Source: Peptococcaceae bacterium UBA6116
Lineage (GTDB): Bacteria > Bacillota > Desulfitobacteriia > Desulfitobacteriales > Syntrophobotulaceae
Reading direction: 5' to 3'
DNA: 50,461 bases
Assembly: GCA_002423425.1 (NCBI GenBank)
Contig: DIWC01000053.1
Location: forward strand, 14,891 to 65,351
Part shown: one piece after another, positions 40,931 through 50,454 of the stretch
Layout: the number at the start of each line of letters is the position of its first letter
Position numbering within the stretch: position 1 is the stretch's first letter
Notes under the pieces: model-generated
Seen by the model: the letters and a program-made list of their open reading frames with translations, nothing else
Database searches by the model: none
Told to the model about the DNA's origin: nothing
Translations under genes and position numbers: made by a program

Positions 40931-42118
40931 ATGTCACAAATGAAAGAACATATTTGTGTTATATCGATTGGTTATCCAACTGATGAAAATCCAGTATTTA
41001 CTTTTGTCGATCAGCTCGTTTGTGCTTTGGCTGATGAAGGTGTTAAATGCACAGTTATCTCTCCTCAAAGCATTACGAAAAATATAATTCGGGGGATTAA
41101 GCTTAACCCTGTTAAATGGTCTAAAGTTACAAAGAACAACAATCGAATAGATGTATATCAGCCAAAGTATATCTCATTTTCCGAATTCAAAGTATTGGGA
41201 TTTGAATTAGGACAGGCTTTATTCGATTTTTTCTTCGAAAGGGCAGTTAAAAGAGCATATAGAAAAATCAAGGAAAAGCCTACAATTATATATGGCCATT
41301 TTTGGAGCTGTGGGTTTGTAGCCGCAGCCATCGGATACCGGGAGAAACTGCCTTTATATGTTGCTTGTGGTGAGGGGGAGCTGATTATTCGTCAGAGCTT
41401 TCTCCGTAGGAAAAGAAGACTGTTAGATTGTATCAATGGCGTTATCAGTGTATCTACAGAGAATAAAGCAGAAAGTATTAAGTTAGGGCTTGCCAAAGAA
41501 GAAAAGATCATTGTTATTCCCAATGCCGTTGACCAAAGCAAGTTTTATAAAATGGATAAGAATAAAGCCAGAACATCTTTGGGGTTCTCTGAGGATGATT
41601 TTATTATTGCTTATACGGGGTGGTTTTCGGAACGCAAAGGATCAAGAAGGGTGTCCGAGGCAATAAAGAAGCTGGATAACGTAAAATCTATTTTCATTGG
41701 GAGCGAAGAGGACTCACCAACTCCAAAATACACGCCAGATTGTGAAGGGATCCTGTTTTGCGGGAGACTTCCTCATCAAGATATTGTGAAATATTTAAAT
41801 TGTGCTGATGTTTTTGTACTGCCTACTTTAGCCGAGGGCTGCTGTAATTCGATTGTCGAGGCTATGGCTTGTGGACTGCCGATTATTTCTTCCGACTTAC
41901 CTTGCAACGATGATATATTGGATGATAATAACTCGATAAGAGTGAATCCTCTGAGTGTTGATGAAATTGCTGATGCTATCAGGTATATCCGGGATAATCC
42001 CGAAGAAAGAACGAAAATGTCGGAGGCTTCATTATTTGTTGCTTCTGACTTATCAATAGAAAAACGCGCTAAAAAAATAATGAACTATATCAGGCAGACA
42101 AAGTCGATTATTGGTTAA
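40931..42118 (+). CDS. Glycosyltransferase family 4
   Basis: The 395-residue GT-B enzyme starts behind AAGGGAG. N-terminal domain: CVISIGYPTDENPVFTFVDQ, a family opening for exopolysaccharide GT4 enzymes. Donor domain: VIPNAVDQSKFY, IAYTGWFSERKG, DVFVLPTLAEGCCNSIVEAM with the conserved E-x7-E. Acceptor and donor sugars are unknown. Confidence 0.92.
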   Translation: MSQMKEHICVISIGYPTDENPVFTFVDQLVCALADEGVKCTVISPQSITKNIIRGIKLNPVKWSKVTKNNNRIDVYQPKYISFSEFKVLGFELGQALFDFFFERAVKRAYRKIKEKPTIIYGHFWSCGFVAAAIGYREKLPLYVACGEGELIIRQSFLRRKRRLLDCINGVISVSTENKAESIKLGLAKEEKIIVIPNAVDQSKFYKMDKNKARTSLGFSEDDFIIAYTGWFSERKGSRRVSEAIKKLDNVKSIFIGSEEDSPTPKYTPDCEGILFCGRLPHQDIVKYLNCADVFVLPTLAEGCCNSIVEAMACGLPIISSDLPCNDDILDDNNSIRVNPLSVDEIADAIRYIRDNPEERTKMSEASLFVASDLSIEKRAKKIMNYIRQTKSIIG

Positions 42119-42133
42119 AGACGGGGTGAGCAA

Positions 42134-43342
42134 TTGAAATTGTTGCAAATGGGTATTATTTTAACAATTGTATATACTGTTTATATAGACCAGGCTTTTA
42201 CCAATATACCGGGGTTTTCGATTGCGGTATTTTCAGCAATGTGTATTTTATTGCTGTTCTATCATTTTAAGCTGCGTTTGCAAGGTGGCTTGCTGAAAGA
42301 ATTATCGTATGAGAGCAAAGCTTATTTAGTTTTTTATGCTATAATATTCATTCCGGGATTAATCATTTCCCCGGATTTAGGGTCATATTTGCACAGCTTC
42401 ATTAAGGGAATACAATATGCTGTATTGTTCATTTCAGTTTATTATGTAGTAATAAATAAAAAGAACTTTGACTTTATATTCAAACTTTTAGGGATAACTA
42501 TATTGGCCTATGCAATAACAGCATATTTTAATGGAACAATCGAATCCGGAACCGGACGGCTTCTGGTTTCTGAAAGAGGAAATCCAAATGATATGGCTGT
42601 TTTGATGTATTTCGGGTTTGTTATTATCGCGTATTTATGGAATAAAGGGCTTATATATAAAGTATTATCGATAGTGTATATCCCCCTAGCATTTTCAAAT
42701 ATTGCTTTATCAGGCTCAAGGAAGGGCTTTCTCGGGGTTGCTCTTTTTATTATATTGTTTTTTATCAGTTCTTATTTACCGTCACTTTCAAGGAAAAACT
42801 TAGCGAAGGTAGTGACAAGCCTAATAATTATTTTTTCTCTTGCGTTTGTGATATATAATTGGGTTGTACCAATGTACTCAGATTCAATTTTGTTTGAAAG
42901 ATTATTTCAGTCATATAGTAATGATGAATCAGCCATAAACAGGCTGGAGATGTATCGACAAGCATTTGACTTGTTCAAAGAATATCCGCTATTTGGTGTT
43001 GGCTTTGATAACTATAAGTATTTTAGCACATTTGGTGTATTTTCTCATTCTACATATGCAGAGGTACTGTCGTGTACAGGGATAATAGGGACAGTAATAT
43101 ACTTTTCAATATACGTTTCAATAGTATGTAAACTATTAAAACTATATATTGCGAAGTTTAAACAGAAATTACCGATCAACGTCGAAGGAATATTACTAAG
43201 TTTCTTTATCGTCGATTTATTTCTTGCGGCTGTAAGAATCGATTTGTACGATCCGGTTATTTATGTTTTCTTAGCATGCATGGCTGGATATTATGATATC
43301 AATAAAGGCAAATTTTCATTAAAAAATAAAATGGTCATATAG
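42134..43342 (+). CDS. O-antigen ligase/polymerase family protein (Wzy-like)
   Basis: A 402-residue protein with about eleven hydrophobic segments and the Wzy_C-type loop SERGNPNDMAVLMYFGF and LSGSRKGFLGVAL, then EMYRQAFDLFKEYPLFGVGF and FSHSTYAEVLSCTG. These are hallmarks of the polymerase/ligase superfamily, joining repeat units outside the membrane. TTG start behind GGGGTGAG. Confidence 0.88.
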   Translation: MKLLQMGIILTIVYTVYIDQAFTNIPGFSIAVFSAMCILLLFYHFKLRLQGGLLKELSYESKAYLVFYAIIFIPGLIISPDLGSYLHSFIKGIQYAVLFISVYYVVINKKNFDFIFKLLGITILAYAITAYFNGTIESGTGRLLVSERGNPNDMAVLMYFGFVIIAYLWNKGLIYKVLSIVYIPLAFSNIALSGSRKGFLGVALFIILFFISSYLPSLSRKNLAKVVTSLIIIFSLAFVIYNWVVPMYSDSILFERLFQSYSNDESAINRLEMYRQAFDLFKEYPLFGVGFDNYKYFSTFGVFSHSTYAEVLSCTGIIGTVIYFSIYVSIVCKLLKLYIAKFKQKLPINVEGILLSFFIVDLFLAAVRIDLYDPVIYVFLACMAGYYDINKGKFSLKNKMVI

Positions 43343-43358
43343 AGAGGATAGACATACC

Positions 43359-44297
43359 ATGCCTAAAGTAAAAACATTGATTAAGATGCTATGTGAAAAT
43401 CCTGTTGGGATTATCGAAGATGTCGCCCACTATGGTTTTTTCAGATGGATTCCAGATAGGATGTATCTAAAAATGATGTACCGTTTAGAAACCGGGAAAA
43501 AGCTTAACTTAGATAAACCACAGACATATAATGAAAAACTTCAATGGATAAAATTATATGATAAAAAACCTTTGTATCCGAAGCTTGTGGATAAATATGA
43601 AGTGCGAAAATATATTACTGAGATGATAGGTGAAAAGTATTTGATCAGACTGATAGGTGTATACAATAATGCTGATGATATTGACTGGGATGCTTTGCCT
43701 AATGCTTTTGCATTAAAGTGTACGCATGGCTCCGGTTGTAATATTATATGCAAAGATAAAAATACTTTGGACATTAAGAATTCAAAGAGGCAGCTGAAAA
43801 AATGGATGAAGCGAAATTGGTTTTGGATGGGCAGAGAGTGGCCTTATCGTGATATTAAGCCAAGGATTATTTGTGAGGAATTACTCATAAATAATGGTAA
43901 GATTCCGGAAGATTACAAAGTTTTATGTTTTAATGGAATACCAAAAATGATACAGGTCCAATCAGACAGATTTATTGATCTTAAAATAGATTTTTACGAT
44001 GTAGAATGGAATAGGACTGATATTTCAATCACATTTGGAAAGCTGCACGAGTCAACCTCAGGAGTCAATACATTAAAAAATTCTGAAAATACTTTTGATA
44101 AGCCGTTACTACTGGAAGAGATGTTGCATTGTTCCGAGGTATTATCGCAAAATACATATCACACAAGGGTTGATTGGTATATTGTAGATAATAAATTGTA
44201 TTTTGGAGAAATAACTTTCTTTCAAGGATCCGGTTTTTTGTTATTTTCCAAGGATGAAGATGAGCTTATGTTTGGAAATTGGATTAAATTAAATTGA
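43359..44297 (+). CDS. TupA-like ATP-grasp/glycosyltransferase protein
   Basis: The 312-residue cytoplasmic protein has LDKPQTYNEKLQWIKLYDK, LVDKYEVRKYI, the central ALKCTHGSGCNIICKDK and EELLINNGKIPEDYKVLCF, ending GEITFFQGSGF. This matches the TupA-like ATP-grasp family, named after the teichuronopeptide protein TupA, which attaches amino acids or peptides to polysaccharide. The reaction here is inferred from the family. Confidence 0.85.
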   Translation: MPKVKTLIKMLCENPVGIIEDVAHYGFFRWIPDRMYLKMMYRLETGKKLNLDKPQTYNEKLQWIKLYDKKPLYPKLVDKYEVRKYITEMIGEKYLIRLIGVYNNADDIDWDALPNAFALKCTHGSGCNIICKDKNTLDIKNSKRQLKKWMKRNWFWMGREWPYRDIKPRIICEELLINNGKIPEDYKVLCFNGIPKMIQVQSDRFIDLKIDFYDVEWNRTDISITFGKLHESTSGVNTLKNSENTFDKPLLLEEMLHCSEVLSQNTYHTRVDWYIVDNKLYFGEITFFQGSGFLLFSKDEDELMFGNWIKLN

Positions 44298-44306
44298 GGT
44301 ATATGT

Positions 44307-45443
44307 ATGCAATCAATATCTTTACTCTTTGCTGGTGATTTAGCTCCAACACAATCAAATTATGATTTATTTGCGAATGCTGATTTGAAAGCCCTCGTTG
44401 GTTCAGATTTGCTTAAAATATTTATTTCAACCGATTTTCTGTTGTTCAATCTTGAAGTTCCATTAACGGATACTCCAAATCCAATCAGCAAATGCGGACC
44501 TAATTTAATTGCACCGACCTCTACAATAGATGGAATAAAAGCAATAAATCCAACGCTAATCGGACTTGCCAACAACCATATCCTGGATCAGGATGAGCAA
44601 GGGTTGTATTCAACAATTAATATATTGAAAAGCAACAATATTGATAGTGTTGGCGCAGGAAAAAATCTGCAGCAGGCAGCTCAACCATATATTTTTGAAA
44701 GGGATGGCATCAAAATCGGTATCTATGCCTGTGCAGAATATGAATTTTCGATTGCAGACCGTAACAAAGCTGGTGCAAACTCGTTTGACCCATTGGAAAG
44801 TATTGATCACATAAATTGTCTAAAGGCCGAATGTGATTTTGTTGTTGTATTATATCATGGCGGCAAGGAGCATTACCGTTATCCGTCTCCAAATCTTCAG
44901 AAAGTGTGCAGAAAAATAGCGAAAAAAGGGGCTGATTTGGTAATCTGTCAACATAGTCATTGTATCGGCTGTTATGAGGAATATGAAGGTTCAACGATTA
45001 TTTATGGGCAAGGGAATTTTATATTTGATTATTCAGAGAGTGAGTTCTGGCAGACAAGCTTGCTGGTAAAGGTAAATATTGGAGGGGAGAATAGTATAGA
45101 ATATATACCAATTGTGAAAAAAGATAATGGTGTTTGCCTGGCTGAGTGTCAAGAAGGAATGGACATATTAGCAGGATTCAATGAACGTTCATTAGAAATA
45201 TTGAAGGATGGTTTCGTTGAGGGGCAATATCGAAGATTTGCAGAAGAGAATATTCAATTATACTTGAGAAGCTTATCTGGTTTTGGTAAATGGTTATCCC
45301 GAATAGACCGAAAACTATTGAACGGTATGCTTTTAAGGAGAAAGTATAATAAAAATCAACTGCTTGAGATACAAAATTATATTGAATGCGAAGCACATAG
45401 AGAACTTTTATTGGCAGGTTTACTAGCTGAAAAGCGGTTATAA
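44307..45443 (+). CDS. CapA-family protein (poly-gamma-glutamate capsule-type metallophosphatase)
   Basis: The 378-residue protein has the CapA/PGA_cap calcineurin-like motifs: LLFAGDLAPTQSN, FNLEVPLTDTP, GLANNHILDQDEQG, DFVVVLYHGGKEHYRYPS and ICQHSHCIGCYEEYEG, IYGQGNFIFDY. Unlike CapA of Bacillus, no N-terminal membrane anchor is visible, so it looks cytoplasmic. It follows the TupA-like gene, so both may modify the glycan with amino-acid groups (inference). Confidence 0.87.
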   Translation: MQSISLLFAGDLAPTQSNYDLFANADLKALVGSDLLKIFISTDFLLFNLEVPLTDTPNPISKCGPNLIAPTSTIDGIKAINPTLIGLANNHILDQDEQGLYSTINILKSNNIDSVGAGKNLQQAAQPYIFERDGIKIGIYACAEYEFSIADRNKAGANSFDPLESIDHINCLKAECDFVVVLYHGGKEHYRYPSPNLQKVCRKIAKKGADLVICQHSHCIGCYEEYEGSTIIYGQGNFIFDYSESEFWQTSLLVKVNIGGENSIEYIPIVKKDNGVCLAECQEGMDILAGFNERSLEILKDGFVEGQYRRFAEENIQLYLRSLSGFGKWLSRIDRKLLNGMLLRRKYNKNQLLEIQNYIECEAHRELLLAGLLAEKRL

Positions 45444-45485
45444 AATAGTAAAAATTTCAAAGTAGTATTTGAAGGATTATTAAAA

Positions 45486-46967
45486 ATGCGTGAAAAAAGT
45501 AAAGTACTTATTAATTCAGCTTTATATACGTTTAACTCTATCTTAATTAAGGCGTTAGGCTTTTTACTTTTACCAGTATATACGTATTTCCTTACGCCTA
45601 AAGATTATGGTATTACAAATCTTATTGCTGGTTTTACTTCAGTAGCATCTTTTATTGTTGCTTTTTCCTTATATTCTGCAGTGACTCGGTTTTATGCTGA
45701 TTATAAAAGTGATAGGGATAGATTAAAACGATTTTATGGTACAGTTTTGACTTTTGTCTCACTCTCTGGCAGTGTATTCGTAGTTCTTTCAATTGTTTTT
45801 CAACACATAATATTGAACTTATTTTTTAAGGGATTGGATTTTTATCCAGTTGTTTTAATTGGTATAGTTGGTGTTCTATTTGGTTGCATATATACTGTAT
45901 ATCAGAATATTTTACAGGGGATGCAAGATAGTAAAAAGTTCACAATTACAAGTATCATTTATTTCCTTTTTAATGTAACTTTAAATCTTATTCTTATAGG
46001 TATTTTTAAACTTGGAGCAACAGGTGTTCTATTAGCAGGATTGATCGCAAATATTACATTTTCATTATATGTCGTTTTTGATTTGAAAAAGAGTGACTTA
46101 GTAACCTTTGGTATAAATAAGCAACTACTTCAGGAGGCATTAAAATACTCCATTCCAATATTGCCGCATAATTTGTCAACTTCAATCGCGGATTTTATCT
46201 CGCGTATTTTGCTTAATAGTTATAAATCCCTAAGCTCTGTTGGATTATTTAGTATTGCTACACAATTTGGTTCGGTTGCAGATATGATCCAAGGCTCAGT
46301 TAATATGGCGTTTGCTCCTTGGTTTTATGAAACAATGAATAAGAATAATCCGGAAAGCAAAGAAGAGATAATCAGAATCAGTGATTTATTGATGCGTTTA
46401 TATGGAGTAATTTTTCTTGGCATAGCGCTTTTTTGCCAAGAGGCAGTAATGCTAATGACAAATAGCGAATACGTATTGACTTGGACTGTTATTCCTATTT
46501 TGATATTTGCATTTTCTGTTAGAACTTTGTATTTTTTCTATGTTAATGTTTTATTTTACTATAAACACGCTTCAAAATATGTTTTTATTGTTTCACTTAC
46601 TAGCAGTTTAGCAAATATATTTGTTAGCTTTCTTTTAATTCCAAAACTTGATATGTATGGTGCAGCTCTGGCATTTGTTGTTGCAAAAATTATTTCAGTA
46701 ATTATTGTAATTAAATTAAGTTTACATTTTGATGATATAGGTTACAAATTAAGCAAAATGATTATGCTGGTTATGGTAAATGCAGCTTTTTGTGCAATTG
46801 GGTTGTATTTTAGTTATACAAAATATTTAACAGTATTTAATATTTATAATTTTCTTTATAAGATATTTATATTTGCTATCTACACAGTCATTATTTTATT
46901 TACATTCAGAAAACAAATAAAAGAGATGCTGCAAAACAAAAAAATAAGACAAATATTAAAAAAGTAA
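45486..46967 (+). CDS. Polysaccharide flippase (Wzx/MATE-like)
   Basis: A 493-residue membrane protein with about 14 segments. The start KVLINSALYTFNSILIKALG and LGFLLLPVYTYFLTPKDYGI-like text (FLLLPVYTYFLTPKDYG) are typical of Wzx, as is ILPHNLSTSIADFISRI. It moves lipid-linked repeat units across the membrane. The region from here to about 49.2 kb is visibly richer in A and T than the cap genes. Confidence 0.92.
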   Translation: MREKSKVLINSALYTFNSILIKALGFLLLPVYTYFLTPKDYGITNLIAGFTSVASFIVAFSLYSAVTRFYADYKSDRDRLKRFYGTVLTFVSLSGSVFVVLSIVFQHIILNLFFKGLDFYPVVLIGIVGVLFGCIYTVYQNILQGMQDSKKFTITSIIYFLFNVTLNLILIGIFKLGATGVLLAGLIANITFSLYVVFDLKKSDLVTFGINKQLLQEALKYSIPILPHNLSTSIADFISRILLNSYKSLSSVGLFSIATQFGSVADMIQGSVNMAFAPWFYETMNKNNPESKEEIIRISDLLMRLYGVIFLGIALFCQEAVMLMTNSEYVLTWTVIPILIFAFSVRTLYFFYVNVLFYYKHASKYVFIVSLTSSLANIFVSFLLIPKLDMYGAALAFVVAKIISVIIVIKLSLHFDDIGYKLSKMIMLVMVNAAFCAIGLYFSYTKYLTVFNIYNFLYKIFIFAIYTVIILFTFRKQIKEMLQNKKIRQILKK

Positions 46968-46992
46968 ATCAATAATTAAGGGGAATAACACT

Positions 46993-48189
46993 ATGATGGT
47001 TAAAAAAATAAGGGTTGGGATAATAACTTTAGTTACATCAATTAATTATGGTACGGCATTACAGGCATATGCAACTGAAAAAATATTTGAAAAAATGCTT
47101 GGAGAAAAGTTTGTTGTTGAAGTGTTAAATATTCAGATTTGGAATGGAAAATCGACTACTGAAATTGATAAGGATATTTCAGTAAAAAATAAATTGATGA
47201 ATGCTTTGCGTAAATTATTGAGAATAAAATTCAACATAATGTACTCCAACAATAAAATGAAACGATTAATGCAAGAATTCGTAGAAAGCAACATAAAAAC
47301 ATCACCCCAGAGATATTGTCCTACTTACGAGGATAGCTTAGAATTTTTAGTCAGTAGGGACTATGATGTTTATATATCTGGGAGTGATGAAATATGGGCA
47401 AATAAACCAGGGAAGCCTTATCCCAACATTTATTTTATACCCCCCCAGCTTGAGGGGCTAAAAATCAGTTTTTCTTCTTCTGTTAATCGTGGCGATATAA
47501 ATCACTTAACAGAGTTGCAAAAACAAGAATTAAGTAAATCTTTTAATAAATATGATTTAATAACTGTAAGGGATGAAAATACCGGGAATTTTGTGTCGAA
47601 TTTTACTCAAAAATCTGTTAGTTTAATGTATGATCCAACCTTCTTATATGATTTCCCGTTGGTGGAATTTAATAATAGAAAAATAACTGAAGCAAAGAAA
47701 CAACATAAGAGAATTATCTGTTTAATGGTTTCTGATCGGATAATTGTGAATGAAATTATGAATAAGTATGGTGAAGAATACTTGATTGTTTCTATATATG
47801 TGTTCCATCCTAATACAGTTCTTTTGGTACCATCACCTTTAGAATTTGCAGTTATATTTAAGCAGTTTGATTTAGTGATAACTAATTTTTTTCATGGGAC
47901 TGTATTTAGTATTAAGAATGATACTCCATTTATTTCGATTGATAAGGAAGAAATATATAAGACATACGAAAGCAAAATAGCTGATTTATTACGGAGATTA
48001 AATCTTAAAGATCATTATTTAACGATGTGGAATAATAATGAAGAGGAAATTTGTATGTTACATAATAAAATTCAAGAAATGTTATGTTTGAAATCTATAA
48101 ATTATTCAAACGCACGGCAACAAATAAAGAAAGAATGCGAATTTCTGCTTGAAGGAATATATAATTGTATTAATTCTGCTTATATTTAG
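46993..48189 (+). CDS. Polysaccharide pyruvyl transferase family protein
   Basis: The 398-residue enzyme has TSINYGTALQAYA, SGSDEIWANKPGKPYPN, IYFIPPQ, LMYDPTFLYDF and NFFHGTVFSIKNDTPFI, the marks of the CsaB/WcaK pyruvyl transferase group, which adds ketal-linked pyruvate from PEP to a sugar. It starts at adjacent ATGs behind GGGGA. A nitroreductase-like gene follows, a pairing often seen in exopolysaccharide clusters. Confidence 0.9.
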   Translation: MMVKKIRVGIITLVTSINYGTALQAYATEKIFEKMLGEKFVVEVLNIQIWNGKSTTEIDKDISVKNKLMNALRKLLRIKFNIMYSNNKMKRLMQEFVESNIKTSPQRYCPTYEDSLEFLVSRDYDVYISGSDEIWANKPGKPYPNIYFIPPQLEGLKISFSSSVNRGDINHLTELQKQELSKSFNKYDLITVRDENTGNFVSNFTQKSVSLMYDPTFLYDFPLVEFNNRKITEAKKQHKRIICLMVSDRIIVNEIMNKYGEEYLIVSIYVFHPNTVLLVPSPLEFAVIFKQFDLVITNFFHGTVFSIKNDTPFISIDKEEIYKTYESKIADLLRRLNLKDHYLTMWNNNEEEICMLHNKIQEMLCLKSINYSNARQQIKKECEFLLEGIYNCINSAYI

Positions 48190-48212
48190 AAATTTTACTA
48201 TTGGAGGGTTAT

Positions 48213-49169
48213 ATGTATCTAAAAGATTTTTTATTAACTTTAAGACAAGAATATAAGCAAGTCCAACTTATTAGAGAAATTTGGATGAATAAGGCTTATA
48301 AAGAGCGGCGTATGACTTCTCAAATAATTCTAAGTTGTCATTCTATTGAGAAGGGGTTGTCTTTGAAAAAACCTCGTCCTGGGTTTGGAAAACAAAAAAT
48401 CGATAAAATTTTATCTTTGATAGAGGAATATCAAAGGTGTGGATATGATATGAACCATATATCAATAAAAATGGCATTTAGTGTATTGAAGGAGTATATG
48501 GCATACCAACAAGGAGTAGGCGAAATTGATACATTTCAAAAATCAGAAATTAAAAAAATAATTCCACAAGAATACTTAAACAACAGTGTAAAAACCGGTG
48601 GTACACAGCAAATTAAAAAAAAGGATATAACACAAATTGACAAGAAAGAGTTCGAACGTTTAATAACAACGAGGTATAGTGTAAGAAACTTTATAGATGA
48701 AGAAATAAGCTTAGACGATATAAAAGAAGCAGTGAAATTTGCTCTTCAGGCGCCATCAGCATGCAATAGACAGCCATCGAGAGTCTATGTTATTGATAAA
48801 TCGCAAAGAGATATAATAAGTCAATATTTAAATGGCGTAGGGGGATTTGAGGACTCGGCGCAAAAGTATTTGATTATAACTTCCGATATATCTGCTTATC
48901 CGTTATCTGAAAAGAATCAATGGATAGTTAGCACAGGGATTTTTGTAGGATTTCTTTCTTTAGCTCTTCACGCATGCGGTTTAGGTGCTTGTATTTTGCA
49001 ACGTGAATTGTATACAACAAAAGAAAATCAATCTATTGCAAAATACTTTAATATTCCAAAAGAAGAACAAATTATTTGTGTTATATGTATTGGAAAGTAT
49101 CCGGAAACTTTTAACGTTCCTATATCAATCAGGTACGACGTTGAAGATATAGTTAAAGTAGTGAAGTAA
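48213..49169 (+). CDS. Nitroreductase-like flavoprotein of a polysaccharide locus
   Basis: The 318-residue protein starts at ATG 48213 behind TTGGAGG. Residues 1-145 are an extra N-terminal part with SCHSIEKGLSLKKPRPGFGK. Residues 150-318 are a nitroreductase fold: TTRYSVRNFIDEEISLDDI, ALQAPSACNRQPSRVYV (FMN-binding Arg and Ser) and GLGACILQRE. Family members use FMN and NAD(P)H; here the substrate may be a glycan-linked intermediate or a pyruvyl-type donor, which is unproven. Confidence 0.85.
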   Translation: MYLKDFLLTLRQEYKQVQLIREIWMNKAYKERRMTSQIILSCHSIEKGLSLKKPRPGFGKQKIDKILSLIEEYQRCGYDMNHISIKMAFSVLKEYMAYQQGVGEIDTFQKSEIKKIIPQEYLNNSVKTGGTQQIKKKDITQIDKKEFERLITTRYSVRNFIDEEISLDDIKEAVKFALQAPSACNRQPSRVYVIDKSQRDIISQYLNGVGGFEDSAQKYLIITSDISAYPLSEKNQWIVSTGIFVGFLSLALHACGLGACILQRELYTTKENQSIAKYFNIPKEEQIICVICIGKYPETFNVPISIRYDVEDIVKVVK

Positions 49170-49218
49170 TTAATTACCTATCTAAATAATGGATATGATA
49201 GTTTAAGAGGTGAACGTT

Positions 49219-50247
49219 GTGATTATTCGCTCAAAAGCCCCCCTTCGCTTAGGGCTAGCCGGCGGCGGTACAGATGTATCCCCGTATTGCGATGAATATG
49301 GCGGAGCGGTATTAAATGCTACAATAAATATGTATGCCTATTGTTCAATTGAACCGACGAAAGATAATAGGATAGAATTCATTGCCCCTGACAGGAATGA
49401 ATCATTTACAGATATAAGCAGTACATGTATTGAGATCGACAATTCACTTCTTCTGCATAAGGGTATTTATAATCGGATTGTTAAGGACTTTAATAAGGGA
49501 AAGCCTTTGTCTTTTCGGATGACGACTTATGCCGATGCCCCGGCTGGATCCGGACTTGGTTCTTCATCAACGATGGTTGTCGCGATACTCAAAGCCTATA
49601 TGGAATGGTTAAATCTGCCTCTTGGCGATTATGATCTGGCGTCCCTAGCTTATGAGATTGAGCGTAAGGATTTAAATCTATCCGGAGGAAAACAGGATCA
49701 ATATGCGGCAACCTTTGGAGGCTTTAATTTTATTGAGTTTTTTAACGAAAACAGAGCAATTGTAAATCCGCTCCGCATCAAAAACTGGATAAAGAATGAG
49801 GTTGAAAATTCTTTGATCCTTCACTATACCGGTGTGTCCAGAGAATCAGCGACGATTATTGATGACCAGATTAAGAATACGCAAGCTAAGGCAGAAAAAA
49901 GTTTGGAAGGAATGCATGAACTAAAACTTTTGGCCACAGAAATGAAGAACGCATTCCTGAAGGGCGATTTTGACGAGTTGGCAGGATGCTTGAATAAAAG
50001 CTGGGAATCCAAAAAGAAAATGTCATTGTCAATTTCAAATCCTATGATCAATGACATATATGCATTTATCATGGACAACGGAGGAAAGGCTGCGAAAATT
50101 TCCGGTGCCGGGGGCGGTGGTTTTATGATGATTATCTGCGATCCTAAGGAGAGATACAGCTTAGTCGAGAAACTGAATAAAAGGAAGGGTAAAGTTATAC
50201 TTCCACAGTTCACAGAAAGAGGAGCTCAGGCGTGGACTTTACGTTAA
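49219..50247 (+). CDS. hddA: GHMP-family sugar kinase, HddA-like (heptose 7-phosphate kinase)
   Basis: The 342-residue kinase starts at GTG 49219 behind AAGAGG. Motifs: APLRLGLAGGGTDVSPYCDE, GSGLGSSSTMVVAILKA (GHMP ATP loop), GGKQDQYAATFGG and KISGAGGGGFMM. Pattern and length fit D-glycero-D-manno-heptose 7-phosphate 1-kinase, which acts in GDP-heptose synthesis. GmhA, GmhB and HddC partners are not in the window and may lie beyond it; a fucokinase-like role is an alternative. Confidence 0.82.
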   Translation: MIIRSKAPLRLGLAGGGTDVSPYCDEYGGAVLNATINMYAYCSIEPTKDNRIEFIAPDRNESFTDISSTCIEIDNSLLLHKGIYNRIVKDFNKGKPLSFRMTTYADAPAGSGLGSSSTMVVAILKAYMEWLNLPLGDYDLASLAYEIERKDLNLSGGKQDQYAATFGGFNFIEFFNENRAIVNPLRIKNWIKNEVENSLILHYTGVSRESATIIDDQIKNTQAKAEKSLEGMHELKLLATEMKNAFLKGDFDELAGCLNKSWESKKKMSLSISNPMINDIYAFIMDNGGKAAKISGAGGGGFMMIICDPKERYSLVEKLNKRKGKVILPQFTERGAQAWTLR

Positions 50248-50315
50248 GAGTAAAGGATAAGTCTGCGTGCTTGAAGTCACACTTATTTGTGCTTGGAAAG
50301 GCAATCTACACATAT

Positions 50316-50347
50316 AAAAATGCGGTTACTCCATCGTTGGAGCAACC
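50316..50347 (-). terminator. Hairpin with T run on the minus strand
   Basis: On the minus strand GGTTGCTCCA and TGGAGTAACC pair (one G-U), then GCATTTTTAT follows. The G-U pair would be an A-C mismatch on the plus strand, so the minus strand is the likely RNA. Confidence 0.5.
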
Positions 50348-50424
50348 CACTCACCTCCGCGTGGTTTGTAGTTTACTGCTACCCCTATGGCTATAAGATT
50401 AAACAAAAAAACGCTCAAAGCCAA
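50326..50424 (-). CDS. Possible 32-residue hydrophobic peptide
   Basis: From a TTG the minus strand reads LALSVFLFNLIAIGVAV, one membrane-spanning run, then NYKPRGGEWVAPTME and a stop. A membrane helix with a short charged tail is the form of type I toxin peptides. There is no convincing ribosome site and the start lies inside the hairpin at 50412-50454, so it is only a candidate. Confidence 0.3.
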   Translation of the reverse strand: MALSVFLFNLIAIGVAVNYKPRGGEWVAPTME

Positions 50425-50454
50425 CGTATTTCATTACGTTTTGTGCCTTGAGCG
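50405..50454 (-). terminator. Terminator-like hairpin for a gene right of the window
   Basis: On the minus strand CGCTCAA/TTGAGCG (50454-50448 and 50418-50412) and AACGTA/TACGTT form a two-part stem, followed by seven T (50411-50405). A minus-strand transcript from outside the window probably ends here. Confidence 0.55.
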
